Shown piece by piece: positions 28,272-36,888 of a stretch of 64,000 nt of DNA (position 1 is the first letter of the stretch; the number at the start of each line of letters is the position of its first letter). Origin of the DNA: Pseudomonas sp. LD120 (lineage in GTDB: Bacteria > Pseudomonadota > Gammaproteobacteria > Pseudomonadales > Pseudomonadaceae). The translations under genes and the position numbers were made by a program. Below the pieces are notes generated by a model that saw nothing but the letters and a program-made list of their open reading frames with translations, did no database searches and was not told where the DNA came from. The stretch covers positions 1,178,001 to 1,242,000 of the forward strand of contig NZ_WVHL01000003.1 in NCBI RefSeq assembly GCF_009861525.1, read 5' to 3'.

Positions 28272-28355
28272 GAGTTATTTCCAGTCAGGCGCCGCCCTCC
28301 GTGACCGGTGGTGGCATGTTAGAATCAGCTACACAGTTGTCATTCGGAGTGAGAA

Positions 28356-28952
28356 GTGGGGATCTTGCAAAGTGTAGAAAGTTTTCTTCCGCTCACTGTT
28401 ATCAGTGCCGTCGGCTTGTTTTTTTTGAAGGAAGTTGTGGAGTTCTTTAAGAAACGCTCAGAGAAGTTACGCAAGATCAGAGCGTACAAGATACTAATAG
28501 CGGAGGAGCTACAAAAAAACGCGTGGACCATCAAACAATTGAAATCGTTAATGCGTGATATTGAAGACGATTCCTTCGAGGCTTTGACGTTCTCAAAAAA
28601 CTCGGTTGGCGAGTACAGAGTGTATATACGAAGAGAAGACGGTGGCGGTGGATCTACAGTTCTTCCTGTTGTACATACATCCATTTTTGATAAGGCCGTT
28701 GTGGAAATTGCCGCGATCGACTCATCTTTGTTCGAAGTTGCTAAAGTAGCTTACGAGCATTTTGCTGAGGTTAGGCACATCCGGGATTCCGTTATTACCA
28801 TTTCCGAAGACGAAGATCGAGCTGAGTTCCTAAAAAGTCTTCCATTCTATGCAAGTGAAAAGCTAGACGCTGCTGAGGAAGCCTCCAAGCTGCTGTTCAA
28901 AGCTTGCGCAGGCACTGAAATGCCAAAGCACAAATTGAGATCTTTCGCTTAA
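28356..28952 (+). CDS. Membrane-anchored protein of unknown function (second reverse-strand moron)
   Basis: This 198-residue protein starts at GTG 28356 after GGAG. One N-terminal hydrophobic helix (about 10-27) is followed by a basic stretch (FFKKRSEKLRKIRAYK, positive-inside) and a cytoplasmic part that is largely helical. It is distinctly more AT-rich than its neighbours, which suggests separate acquisition. It runs against the early operon. Function unknown; membrane-anchored exclusion protein is one option. Confidence 0.75.
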   Translation: MGILQSVESFLPLTVISAVGLFFLKEVVEFFKKRSEKLRKIRAYKILIAEELQKNAWTIKQLKSLMRDIEDDSFEALTFSKNSVGEYRVYIRREDGGGGSTVLPVVHTSIFDKAVVEIAAIDSSLFEVAKVAYEHFAEVRHIRDSVITISEDEDRAEFLKSLPFYASEKLDAAEEASKLLFKACAGTEMPKHKLRSFA

Positions 28953-29005
28953 CGCCATCAGAGGGGGGCGAAGCTTGGAGTGGGGGTGACTGACATTGCG
29001 CCGGA

Positions 29006-29488
29006 TCAGACGTCACCGTCTTCGGCGTTCATCTGGAGCGATTCGGCAAAGCCTGCCTGCCGTAGTTTGCGCGCCACGTTTTGTTGAACTTCGATTTTGT
29101 GGCGCGGAATCTTGAAGAGCAGTGCGGAGCGGTCGGGACCAAGCGAGTGTGCATATGCGATCAGCCGCCAGATCGTGTTTCGCTCCTTGGATTCGCCCAG
29201 GGCGGCGGTGATGGTCGCTAACCTGTCGCGCATTCCCTGGCGGAAGTAGTGCCTAATGATGTCTGACGGGCCTTTTACCTTCGGCGGCGCCGGCGGCAGA
29301 TCCTCGGGCCTGACGTTGATCATCAGCAGCTGCACCGCCTCGCTGACCTCCTCGATCTCATGCCAAAGCATCAGCTCGTCGAGCATCCGCCGCGTTCCGT
29401 AGGGAACTGTGTGTCGTAGCTCCTGCTCGCCCAGCTCCTGCCGCCTCTCGGCAAGCTTGGCTGTTCGTTCTTCCTGAGTTGCAGCCAT
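29006..29488 (-). CDS. Phage early protein of unknown function
   Basis: This 160-residue, mainly helical, charged protein begins MAATQEERTAKLAERRQELGE and contains a region RRMLDELMLWHEIEEVSEAVQLLM that could dimerise. It is not recognised. It lies in the leftward early operon after the PL-side genes. Confidence 0.65.
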   Translation of the reverse strand: MAATQEERTAKLAERRQELGEQELRHTVPYGTRRMLDELMLWHEIEEVSEAVQLLMINVRPEDLPPAPPKVKGPSDIIRHYFRQGMRDRLATITAALGESKERNTIWRLIAYAHSLGPDRSALLFKIPRHKIEVQQNVARKLRQAGFAESLQMNAEDGDV

Positions 29489-29569
29489 GGCCCACCTCTT
29501 CGATGCCGCTGGCCGGTATCGTCGACCAGGTTTGACGTTTGCGCTGTTGCGGGCGGTTGCTGAAGCGCC

Positions 29570-30088
29570 TCAAGCTCGCTTCTCCCAGCGCTTCGGGAAG
29601 TTGAAGTCGTAGTCGAGTACCAGGCGGTTCAGCAGGGTGTCAGAGATCCCGACCTTCCTGCAGGCTGCGATGCGTGACACTCCAGCGTCCCGCAGGGCAG
29701 CTAGGCGCTCAATGAGCTTCAAATCCCGCTCCCTATCAACGACCTTGCTCTTGAACGTGAAGCCGCCCTCATGGGCAGCCCGGCGCATGGCTGACTCTGA
29801 CTTTCCGGTGGCGGTCATGGCCTGGTCGATGGTCATGGTCTTCGCGAGCTCTCGGATCGTGTCGACGTAGGCCTTGCGCTCGGCGAAGTGGTCTTCGTAG
29901 GTGCGCTTTGGCTGCGGGCGTGTGGCGCGTTTGTCATGCTGGCCACCCAGGTCCTTGCGTGGCCGGCGAGGCTTGAATTTGAACGACTCAAGCACTTCGA
30001 TGCTGTTCCCAGACATGAAGAAGGCAGCCTTAGCTGCCTCCAGTTCTTCCTGGCGCTCGGAGCGGACCAGGATGTAGTTGTTGGTCAT
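29570..30088 (-). CDS. Phage early protein with two HTH-like segments
   Basis: This 172-residue basic protein starts at ATG 30088 (GAGG upstream). Two stretches, AKTMTIDQAMTATGKSESAMRRAA and RDAGVSRIAACRKVGISDTLLNRL, each look like a helix-turn-helix. It may bind DNA, but the family is unknown. The gene begins 8 bases after the Gp157 gene. Confidence 0.65.
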   Translation of the reverse strand: MTNNYILVRSERQEELEAAKAAFFMSGNSIEVLESFKFKPRRPRKDLGGQHDKRATRPQPKRTYEDHFAERKAYVDTIRELAKTMTIDQAMTATGKSESAMRRAAHEGGFTFKSKVVDRERDLKLIERLAALRDAGVSRIAACRKVGISDTLLNRLVLDYDFNFPKRWEKRA

Positions 30089-30095
30089 GGTCACC

Positions 30096-30659
30096 TCACT
30101 TGATGCGAATTGAGCTCTCGCCGCGCTCCAGGTGGGCCCAGCTTGGTTCCTCCAGAAGTTCGGCTTCCGCGTCTTCGCCGGCGGCCATACGCTTACGCAC
30201 CGCCTCGTTGTGATCGCGGATTTCCTTGAGGCGGACGGCGATGGTTTTCTTGTCCGGGGTGATCACGCTCTTTAGCGACACGAACTCGTCAGGCACGGCC
30301 TTCTCGTCATCGACGATCACCTTCTCTGGCGACAAGGCGAGGGTGATGGTGAACAGAGGTCGTTTGATCGACTTGATGTCCGCGGCTTCCATATTTCGGC
30401 GCAGGTAGTCGCTGATCTGGCCTACGGTGTTCTTCTTGATGCGCTTGAGCTCGTTGAGGCGGTCGACTTCCTTGTCGATGGCGTCGATGTCGCCCTCGAT
30501 GTTCCGGCGCAGCATGACGATGCTGTCGGCCTTCACTTCGAACTCGCCCTTGATGCCGTCCATGGTGTCTTGGATGGCCTGGCGCAGCCCTTCGTCGTCG
30601 GTATCTGCCAGGGCAGCGAGTTCGGCCATTTGGCCAGTCAGTGCGTAGAGTTCGGTCAT
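30096..30659 (-). CDS. Siphovirus Gp157-like protein
   Basis: This 187-residue protein has the Gp157 pattern: a long helical N-terminus (LYALTGQMAELAALADTDDE), then IEGDIDAIDKEVDRLNELKRIKKN, LRRNMEAADIKSIKRPLFTI and VPDEFVSLKSV. Streptococcal phage Gp157 has been linked to phage resistance. In Pseudomonas phages the gene usually travels with a recombination protein, as here (ATGA overlap with the upstream gene). Confidence 0.85.
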   Translation of the reverse strand: MTELYALTGQMAELAALADTDDEGLRQAIQDTMDGIKGEFEVKADSIVMLRRNIEGDIDAIDKEVDRLNELKRIKKNTVGQISDYLRRNMEAADIKSIKRPLFTITLALSPEKVIVDDEKAVPDEFVSLKSVITPDKKTIAVRLKEIRDHNEAVRKRMAAGEDAEAELLEEPSWAHLERGESSIRIK

Positions 30660-31405
30660 GCTGCACCTTCCATAGAGTCTTCAAGGTCCGCTTTGCGGGC
30701 GTCCTTGGCGCGGGTGAATTTGAGTTTGTGGGCTTCGCGTTCTGGATCGCTCTGACGGAGGTCCAGCTTGCGCATCGCCGATTTGTAGAGCTGCTGCAGC
30801 TCGTTGAGTGACTGCGCGGTACCAATCAGATGGAGCGTCTCAGCCAGCCATTCGCGGTACTCGGCGGCCAGACGCTCCTTCGCTTCGATCTTGTTCTCGG
30901 CGCGCTCGATCTCGGCTTCACCCAGGCGCTCGTTGACGTAGTGAATGTCGTCGTAGAGACCCAGACGAACGTCGGCAGAGAAGCCAAGCTGACTCAGGCA
31001 TTTGCCGATCGCATCGGTGAGGGACTTCTTCGGCGCGTCAAAGTCGGTGCTGATTGTTCCGAATTTGTTTTGAGTGATGAAAGGTGTGTGCCCGTAGTGC
31101 GTGATCGTCTTGCGCTCACCGTCGTCGCCCAGGTACCACAGGGCGACCTTGAGGGTGTGTACCTGGGCATGGGCCAGCACCACGCCTTCCTTGTTCAGCA
31201 GTGGGCCGCCAATGTCGAAGCGCTCCTCGATCACGTCATAACCCCAGCCGGTACCGCATGGGCCGAACTTTTCCGTGGCGCGCTTGGCCAGGTACTGGGC
31301 ATTCACCGCGGTACCTGTGAAACCACCGGGGCCGGTGTATTCCTTGGTGAACTTGGGGTCGGTCTTTTCGACCTCTTCCCACAGGGCGAGGTTAGGTACA
31401 GACAT
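30656..31405 (-). CDS. Probable single-strand annealing / recombination protein
   Basis: This 249-residue protein contains GGFTGTAVNAQYLAKRATEKFGPCGTGWGY and a following SLTDAIGKCLSQLGFSADVRLGLYDD segment, found in phage proteins thought to have a Rad52-like annealing fold. The C-terminus is a charged helix. It probably serves homologous recombination with Gp157. Fold assignment is from memory of the family pattern and needs a profile search. Confidence 0.6.
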   Translation of the reverse strand: MSVPNLALWEEVEKTDPKFTKEYTGPGGFTGTAVNAQYLAKRATEKFGPCGTGWGYDVIEERFDIGGPLLNKEGVVLAHAQVHTLKVALWYLGDDGERKTITHYGHTPFITQNKFGTISTDFDAPKKSLTDAIGKCLSQLGFSADVRLGLYDDIHYVNERLGEAEIERAENKIEAKERLAAEYREWLAETLHLIGTAQSLNELQQLYKSAMRKLDLRQSDPEREAHKLKFTRAKDARKADLEDSMEGAA

Positions 31406-31449
31406 GACTATCTCCCGCCGCGCAGGTGCGCAGCTTTGAAAGATGTGGG

Positions 31450-31548
31450 TTATTGGGTGAGGTGATCGGCGAGAGCGCTGATTAGCATTGCAGCGGTGCA
31501 GAGGGCGAGGGCAGGGAAGGAGCTACGCCAGTAGAGAAACGCGATCAC
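31450..31548 (-). CDS. Tiny membrane peptide, 32 residues
   Basis: It starts at GTG 31548, overlapping the stop of the HTH gene upstream (GTGA). The sequence is mostly hydrophobic (AFLYWRSSFPALALC, then TAAMLISALADH). Translational coupling is the main support. Confidence 0.5.
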   Translation of the reverse strand: MIAFLYWRSSFPALALCTAAMLISALADHLTQ

Positions 31549-31718
31549 GACTCGATCAGCGAGAGCAGGCGCTCGCCCAGGGTGATCTTGGCATTGGCCT
31601 GCTCCTTCTTGATACCAGTGGCCTGGGCCACCTCGGAAAGGGACAGGCCCTCGCGACGGAGTTTCGCGCAGCGGATCGCCAGTTGCTGGCCGCGCTTGTG
31701 TGCGCCTGCGCCGCTCAT
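31545..31718 (-). CDS. Small HTH protein, 57 residues
   Basis: The protein begins MSGAGAHKRGQQLAIRCAKL and contains GLSLSEVAQATGIKKEQANAKI, a recognisable helix-turn-helix. Its ATG overlaps the upstream stop (ATGA). It may regulate early genes; the target is unknown. Confidence 0.65.
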   Translation of the reverse strand: MSGAGAHKRGQQLAIRCAKLRREGLSLSEVAQATGIKKEQANAKITLGERLLSLIES

Positions 31719-31915
31719 TGCCGTTGCTCCAGCTGGGCCACGCGATAGCGAAGAACCTGCAGCACCCGGCCGCGATAACCTGGCTCCGCGTACTGTTCAA
31801 CTGGCGGCCCGAAGAAGCCCCGGCGCTCAGCCAGGCTGTACGCATCGCGCAGGTTGTGGGCGGTGATGTCTTCCAGTTGCTCCTCGATGAGCGACTTGAC
31901 TGGGGAAGTGGTCAT
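31715..31915 (-). CDS. Small phage early protein, 66 residues
   Basis: It is ATGA-coupled both to the gene before (31912) and the gene after (31718). The sequence has an N-terminal acidic helix and a region RGRVLQVLRYRVAQLEQRQ at the end. No function recognised. Confidence 0.65.
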   Translation of the reverse strand: MTTSPVKSLIEEQLEDITAHNLRDAYSLAERRGFFGPPVEQYAEPGYRGRVLQVLRYRVAQLEQRQ

Positions 31916-32103
31916 TCTGCCTCCTTGCGCCGGTGACAGGCTTCCATCAGGCGCTTGCAGTAGTGGGTGAATTCGTCAGTGGTGATTGCACCGTCGGTGA
32001 AGAGGCGGGTGATCAGGCCTTGCACCAGGACATCGATGTCGGACTGGCTGTTGGGATCGGCAACGCCTTCGAGGGCTTGGTCGATGAGGATGTGAGGGCT
32101 CAA
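31912..32103 (-). CDS. Small phage early protein, 63 residues
   Basis: TTG 32103 is chosen as start: AGGAG lies 8 bases upstream and the TTG overlaps the upstream stop (TTGA). A GTG 9 bases further upstream would sit on top of the ribosome-binding site. The product is acidic with CKRLMEACHRRKEAE at its end. Unknown function. Confidence 0.6.
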   Translation of the reverse strand: MSPHILIDQALEGVADPNSQSDIDVLVQGLITRLFTDGAITTDEFTHYCKRLMEACHRRKEAE

Positions 32104-32531
32104 AACCCGCACTCCTTTTCCAGGCGCGCCTGCTCTTGATCAAAGGCTACGGCTGCCTCGGCGTGAGGCTTCAACAGTTCGAGCGCGATGTCCTTCAAGG
32201 CTGATTTCTTACCCAGCAGGTACACCGCCAGATCCATCAGGAGCCCCGAGCTACGAAAGCCCATGGCATTGATCACCAGCTGGCCGAAAGCGTCTTGTTG
32301 GTCCTCACCGTCGATCTGGCGTTGGTTCAAATGGTCCTGAACCGCCCTTGCAAAGTCGGCCTGGGTGACCTCGCCGTGCTCTGAAGGTTGGCAGCCCCAG
32401 GAGATCCGGTAACCCATCAGCAGGCGCTCGGCGTTTGCCTCAAGCCATTCCGATTCGGCCAGGTCGTCCTCGCTTACCGGTGGTGGCATGCGGTTGTCGT
32501 ATTCGAGCTGTGCCTTGCGTAGTGCTGACAT
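32100..32531 (-). CDS. Phage early protein of unknown function
   Basis: This 143-residue protein starts at ATG 32531 with GGAGG upstream. The N-terminal part is acidic (PPPVSEDDLAESEWLEANAER), followed by a helical region and a C-terminal MDLAVYLLGKKSALKDIALELLKP. It heads a run of overlapping small genes. Unknown family. Confidence 0.65.
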   Translation of the reverse strand: MSALRKAQLEYDNRMPPPVSEDDLAESEWLEANAERLLMGYRISWGCQPSEHGEVTQADFARAVQDHLNQRQIDGEDQQDAFGQLVINAMGFRSSGLLMDLAVYLLGKKSALKDIALELLKPHAEAAVAFDQEQARLEKECGF

Positions 32532-32695
32532 GATTGCCTCCAGAGTGGCGGGTGCTGGTCCAACAAAACTCGGATGCACTCATCCGCTCCGCTAGTTGCC
32601 GATGGGCGCGGAGGGGAGTGCATGCGGGTGGTGTCGGGTGAATGGCGGGAGCCGCTTACGGCGGCAAGTCGTTGATGCGAGGGTGCTGCCGGAGC

Positions 32696-32938
32696 TTAGA
32701 AGTCGGTCGTAACGTTGATGCTGGCCAGTTTTTGGCCTTCGCCAGCGGCGGTGATCTCGAGGCGGGCCTTGTGGTTTGAATCTCGGCTCATGTTGGCGAA
32801 AAACATATCCGCCGAATAAGGCTCCAGGATTCGAAACACTTGTCCCTTTTCAAGGACCTCAGGGTCTTCACACAGAACAACAAGGCTCAGCTCTGGATCA
32901 AGTTTTTGGAGTTGAGCAATCATTTCTTTGACTTTCAT
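32696..32938 (-). CDS. Small acidic phage protein
   Basis: This 80-residue protein begins MKVKEMIAQLQKLDPELSLVVLCED, a pattern seen in many small phage proteins of unknown role. It lies in the PL operon. Confidence 0.65.
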   Translation of the reverse strand: MKVKEMIAQLQKLDPELSLVVLCEDPEVLEKGQVFRILEPYSADMFFANMSRDSNHKARLEITAAGEGQKLASINVTTDF

Positions 32939-33068
32939 TTCTCGCTCTCTGCTGGATAAAGCCTGAGCCTAACCGTCGCAATCGATGCTGGGGAAGAGGC
33001 CTCTGCTCAGGCGAGCCCTCATAGAATGGATCGGGCAGTTAACGACAGGCTGTCGTGGTGCGATTTGG

Positions 33069-33425
33069 TCAGACCGGGAATTTGAAACCGGTGTCTTGAA
33101 GTGCTTTCAAGCGCTCACAGAGGGAAACGTACTCCCTCAGATCGGAAAGGCTTTTTGAGTCAAGATTGGATTTGAGCTGCTTGACTGACTGAGTGATTTC
33201 GCTGACCTCTCGGGCGATTGTTTGCCTGTAAAGTCGAAGCTCTTCGATGTTTTCCTTCTTAATTTCCTCGAAGATCGACTTCGCACCAATGATATTGGAG
33301 TAAGAGGCCTCCAGCGCCATTACTGTCTCGTCGACACGGTTTTTAAGCTGAATGTTTTTTCTCAGCATCTCCTCGTAGGAGGATATTTCAGAAGCAAGAA
33401 TCTGTTCGTTGGATAGCGACTTCAT
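33069..33425 (-). CDS. Coiled-coil protein of unknown function
   Basis: This 118-residue, almost fully helical protein begins MKSLSNEQILASEISSYEEML and has heptad-like repeats through most of its length. ATG 33425 overlaps the upstream stop (ATGA), so it is coupled to the MerR-type gene and may act with it. Confidence 0.65.
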   Translation of the reverse strand: MKSLSNEQILASEISSYEEMLRKNIQLKNRVDETVMALEASYSNIIGAKSIFEEIKKENIEELRLYRQTIAREVSEITQSVKQLKSNLDSKSLSDLREYVSLCERLKALQDTGFKFPV

Positions 33426-33799
33426 TTGGTATTCACCCTTCCTTCTTCGGCTTGAGCGCGTAGCCAATTCTCAAGTTCATCTGCGAGAATCAACCGGCGT
33501 TTGCCTAACCGGAAGCTTGGTAAACCGCGCACTTTCAGATATCCGATGACAGTGCTGGCTTTCACCCCGATCAACTGAGCTGCCTCTGTTATGGAGTAGG
33601 AAATTTTTCCTTCAGGGAGCGACCACGACGCGGCTGGTGGTCTGTTGCGTTGACGTTTTACTCTCGGGGCTGATCTGTAATCGTCCAGTGCTTCAAGCAT
33701 CACATCGAGTTCTTCAAATTCGACCCCTGAAGCAAGTATTCTCACAAGCCGAGCCATTTGCGACTCGTTGTGCGCCTCCTGTTCGTCTTGCTTACCCAT
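33422..33799 (-). CDS. DNA-binding protein with C-terminal MerR/excisionase-type HTH
   Basis: This 125-residue protein starts at ATG 33799 after AGGAG. Residues about 75-115 (SITEAAQLIGVKASTVIGYLKVRGLPSFRLGKRRLI) are a typical excisionase/MerR-like winged helix. It is the first leftward gene with a clear function downstream of PL and could regulate early expression or recombination direction. Confidence 0.75.
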   Translation of the reverse strand: MGKQDEQEAHNESQMARLVRILASGVEFEELDVMLEALDDYRSAPRVKRQRNRPPAASWSLPEGKISYSITEAAQLIGVKASTVIGYLKVRGLPSFRLGKRRLILADELENWLRAQAEEGRVNTK

Positions 33800-33987
33800 T
33801 TCAAACTCCTGGTTGTTTTTCCAATGCACCCGTCACCAGGTGCATCAGTGAAAAATTCCGTGTTGCTCGCGCCTCCTACCGGGTCATTCGCCAGTTCGGT
33901 CAATCCTTCACCCTCCATCGGAATTAGTTGGTGCACGGTGCAGGCCAATTGCTACTCTCGTGGCAAAGCCAAGGAATGGTGTTCCTC

Positions 33988-34599
33988 ATGGACGACAACA
34001 AGCTCCAGGCGCTCCAGAGATATAAGTTGGTGAAGGGCCCCGCCAAGGAGAGACCTGCTCAACACGTGCCTGGTCATGGGTTTAGTGCAGAGTCAGTGAA
34101 GTTCTTTGCAGACCTTGCCGTAAGAAAGCGTGAGGAGATCGATAGTCAGATTGCTCAGGACAATTCGTACAAGGCTGATCACGAACTCGATGACCTAACT
34201 AGGGAGCTGCGGTCAGAGTTTGCGCGACTTAACAAGATCCTTGAGCTTCGCGAAATTGCCAAACAGCGCAGTACAAAACTGAGCCGTAGAGCAGCAAAAG
34301 CTGCGTTGAAAGAAGCCAAAAAAGCGGGGAAGAAGCCCAAGCCCATCAACACTCCACGGCGTACAAAACCTTCTCCCCAAGTGCTTATTCCGGCATCCAA
34401 GTGGATCAAGAAAATCTGCTGGCGCTGCAATGCTCATTTCTCAATCCATGTCGATTGGGAAAGACCTCCAAGTCTTTGCCCGGCATGCACGAAAGACATC
34501 AACGAAACTCATCTACCTACCGCTCCAGAGCGATCTACGCCCGTTGGATGGGTTCACATCGTTAGCGGAGGGGCACCAGGCCTGGGGAAGCGTCGATAG
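33988..34599 (+). CDS. Basic zinc-finger-like protein on the opposite strand near PL
   Basis: This 203-residue protein has a helical N-terminus, a very basic middle (AAKAALKEAKKAGKKPKPINTPRRTKP) and CWRC...CPAC at about 150-173 that could bind zinc. It opposes PL transcription. The start is uncertain: ATG 33976 also fits but lies on the AAGGA itself. Unknown family; nucleic-acid binding is suggested by charge. Confidence 0.6.
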   Translation: MDDNKLQALQRYKLVKGPAKERPAQHVPGHGFSAESVKFFADLAVRKREEIDSQIAQDNSYKADHELDDLTRELRSEFARLNKILELREIAKQRSTKLSRRAAKAALKEAKKAGKKPKPINTPRRTKPSPQVLIPASKWIKKICWRCNAHFSIHVDWERPPSLCPACTKDINETHLPTAPERSTPVGWVHIVSGGAPGLGKRR

Positions 34600-35047
34600 A
34601 GGTTATCCAGTTGGTTTCCGAAAGCGCCCGATATAGGCGCTGACGTGAAAACTTCTAGAGCTACCGGTTGCCCGCTACTGGCGTCGGCCTCCGGCTCGTA
34701 TCTCGTTGGTGCGCATCCGATACCACCTGGCCCTTGTCCAGTTCGCACTCATCTGTCAGGTCACTTACCGCGCCGCCGGTAATCGGTGGGCGCAGCTCAT
34801 TTCCTCCCAATTACCGCCGGGGAAGGCGGGGCGCATTGCATGCCGGGTCGTTCGCACGGTTCGAGCGTTTCGCTCTCGATCAGCCGTACAGGTTGTTCCT
34901 GTCGTTGGCGGGCTATCTGACCCGTCTGATCGCCGGTCGCCGGTATAGGCAATGCGGTCTGTTGGTGTTTCTGTGTTGCGCTGACTGTTAAAGAGCGGCG
35001 GCCCTTTGAGGCCCTTCGCAGTGGCTGTGTGTCGCTGCGATGGATAA
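34600..35047. other. Non-coding leader region between PL and the early left genes
   Basis: There are no convincing genes. The PL transcript must run through this stretch, so it is a candidate for antitermination (nut-like) elements. It contains several GC-rich inverted repeats, but I could not identify a specific element. Confidence 0.4.
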
Positions 35048-35089
35048 AATATAAGCATGCTTATCATTCCAGTCAATAAGAATGCTTAT
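35048..35089 (-). promoter_or_regulatory. PL promoter with two repressor operators (OL)
   Basis: On the minus strand, TTGACT (35076-35071), a 17-base spacer and TATATT (35053-35048) make a near-consensus promoter. Two 14-bp palindromes, ATAAGCATGCTTAT (35051-35064) and ATAAGAATGCTTAT (35076-35089), cover the -10 side and the -35 side, 25 bp centre to centre. Identical-type operators lie at OR, so the same repressor should silence leftward early transcription. Confidence 0.85.
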
Positions 35090-35155
35090 ATTAATTTTGG
35101 TGGGCGAAAAAAAACCCGCTTTGGGCGGGTCTTTCATCCGGAGGAATAGGGCGGG

Positions 35156-36076
35156 TTATGCGTCTTCTAAAATGCGTTTAGCAAACGGCATGGCCGCCTC
35201 TGTCTGGTCTACTCCGCCATCTGCCAAAACGTATTCAATACCTGCGCGGTTAGAGGCGAACTCAAGTTCTGTTGAGTAGGCTCCGAAAATATCCTCTTGG
35301 TGAGGACTCAGCTCGCGATCAGGTATCCACAGGCCGAGCATCAAGTGGTCCTTGTTGTGACCAATGTCGATCTCGCGGAGCGCTAGAAGCTGATTAATAC
35401 GGCGGTGGGCTGCGTCACGCTGCTGGGAGCATGACGTCACGGTCACATCTAAAGAGGTCAAGTTGATAGCTAGGTGCGTCCCCACATAGGAAATAGGCAC
35501 CTTAGCTCTGCCCCCGTAGAGAGCCACTTTAGGGTTGAAGCGGATCTTCATACCTTCCCGAGAGGCAACTACAATCTGTTTGATTTTTTCTTGGAAGCGG
35601 GTTAACGAACGGTCGCCCGGCTCAACTCCTGGAGAAGAGTCATTTGCTTTGGCGCTGAATATTGAGGAGTGCGTAAGCGCTGACTGCATGATGGCGGCTA
35701 GCGACGTGTTTTTTGTCGGCGTTATCCTTCCCGTGTAGACCCCGTCCATTTCCGGGCTCCAGTTTTTCAGTTGTCCGCCTGTGGATAGATAGGCTTGCAG
35801 CTCAGCATTTACGCTGCCCGCAAGATTAAATAAATCCTTTCCGTATCGCCCAAAAACCTTTTCAAGCGGCTCTGCGGATAGCGTACCAATGACCCTTGGT
35901 GCGGAACCATCGTCAGGGACTATCGCAACGCCCGAAGTGATCCGCTCACCGGAAAAAGTGATGGGCTCTAGTTGGATCGCCATCCAGCGAGCACTGACCA
36001 AATTCCGCGATGATCGACCTTTTAGGAAGGTTACGGCTGCGTCAAAGACAGATGGCCCAACTGGAGACGATTGCAT
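35156..36076 (-). CDS. Unknown protein in the rexB position, partner of a HipA-like kinase
   Basis: This 306-residue protein (MQSSPVGPSVFDAAV...) has no motif I recognise. Its C-terminal half contains HNKDHLMLGLWIPDRELSPHQEDIFGAYS and ADGGVDQTEAAMPFAKRIL. Its ATG overlaps the kinase gene by 46 bases, so the two are translated together from the repressor promoter. It lies between OL and the repressor gene, as rexB does in lambda, and should be expressed in the lysogen. It may be substrate, regulator or effector of the kinase. Confidence 0.8.
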   Translation of the reverse strand: MQSSPVGPSVFDAAVTFLKGRSSRNLVSARWMAIQLEPITFSGERITSGVAIVPDDGSAPRVIGTLSAEPLEKVFGRYGKDLFNLAGSVNAELQAYLSTGGQLKNWSPEMDGVYTGRITPTKNTSLAAIMQSALTHSSIFSAKANDSSPGVEPGDRSLTRFQEKIKQIVVASREGMKIRFNPKVALYGGRAKVPISYVGTHLAINLTSLDVTVTSCSQQRDAAHRRINQLLALREIDIGHNKDHLMLGLWIPDRELSPHQEDIFGAYSTELEFASNRAGIEYVLADGGVDQTEAAMPFAKRILEDA

Positions 36077-36888
36077 AGCAGTGGCACCGTGTGATGAATT
36101 CGTTCACGCAGGAAATTGATGATGTCCTGCCTATCCGTGGCTGGGTCAATTTTGGCGAAATAGCCGTCCTGGTCAAGCTCATCCAGGCAGAGTGACGCAC
36201 ATTTGTTAACTAGCCCATGGGCCTTTTTGAGAATCCTGTTTCGTACCGCTTCATCCCATTCGGCGACGCTATGGTCGACCAAAAGGTTTCTCACCTCAAT
36301 GGCAGGATCGTCTAGGCCCCACATGTCCCAGTATGTCCCGGTCAACGATCTTCCGTGGTCGATCAGCCAGAACTCTTGCTTTCCAGGAGCATAGATAATG
36401 TTGCCTTGATGGCGATCATCATTAGCCACGAATTCGTCCAGCGCGATGGTTCCATCAAGGTCGAATTGGCTATGTACGGCTTTAGCGAAGGCATGCGTTG
36501 GATTACGCATCGCACGTTCAAGGCTATAACTGCGGTTTCCGGCTTGCTGACTTGCAAAGCAAACCATTACTCCACGACCAGAAAATGAAGATTCGAATTC
36601 TTCTAAGTCTGCGGTATCAAGCAAAACCACAAAGGGTCTAGGAATTTTCATGCCCAACGCCCGCCCCACTTGAGCGGTGGTCAATTCAGCAATAATTCTT
36701 CGAGGGTCAAGGCTCAGCTTAACGTAACCAGTGACAGTCTCACCGGAGTCGCTCAGTAATTCGGCTTTGTATGTCTCGCCGTCACTGCCCTCGCCAATAC
36801 GGCCAAGGATGGTCGTAACGTCGGCATGGCCAATGGGCTCAAGGCTTGTCTTCGTTGAGTTCTTCAAAGCGGGCAGCAATCCCTTCAA
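36031..36888 (-). CDS. HipA-like protein kinase in the rexA position
   Basis: This protein of up to 285 residues resembles the HipA_2 group of small HipA-type kinases. Candidate residues are Lys57 (GYVKL), Asp158 and Asn163 in NDDRHQGN (catalytic loop) and Asp177 in LIDHG (DFG-like). The start is uncertain: TTG 36888 gives the full frame, and any start lies inside the repressor gene end (about 50 bases overlap). The lysogen should express it with the repressor. HipA kinases phosphorylate translation components and stop growth, so toxin-like or abortive-infection function is plausible but not shown. Confidence 0.8.
   Translation of the reverse strand: MKGLLPALKNSTKTSLEPIGHADVTTILGRIGEGSDGETYKAELLSDSGETVTGYVKLSLDPRRIIAELTTAQVGRALGMKIPRPFVVLLDTADLEEFESSFSGRGVMVCFASQQAGNRSYSLERAMRNPTHAFAKAVHSQFDLDGTIALDEFVANDDRHQGNIIYAPGKQEFWLIDHGRSLTGTYWDMWGLDDPAIEVRNLLVDHSVAEWDEAVRNRILKKAHGLVNKCASLCLDELDQDGYFAKIDPATDRQDIINFLRERIHHTVPLLCNRLQLGHLSLTQP

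Noticed and set aside
34765..35076. Minus-strand frame of 103 residues in the PL leader
   Set aside because: It starts upstream of the predicted PL transcript start and has shadow-like composition.
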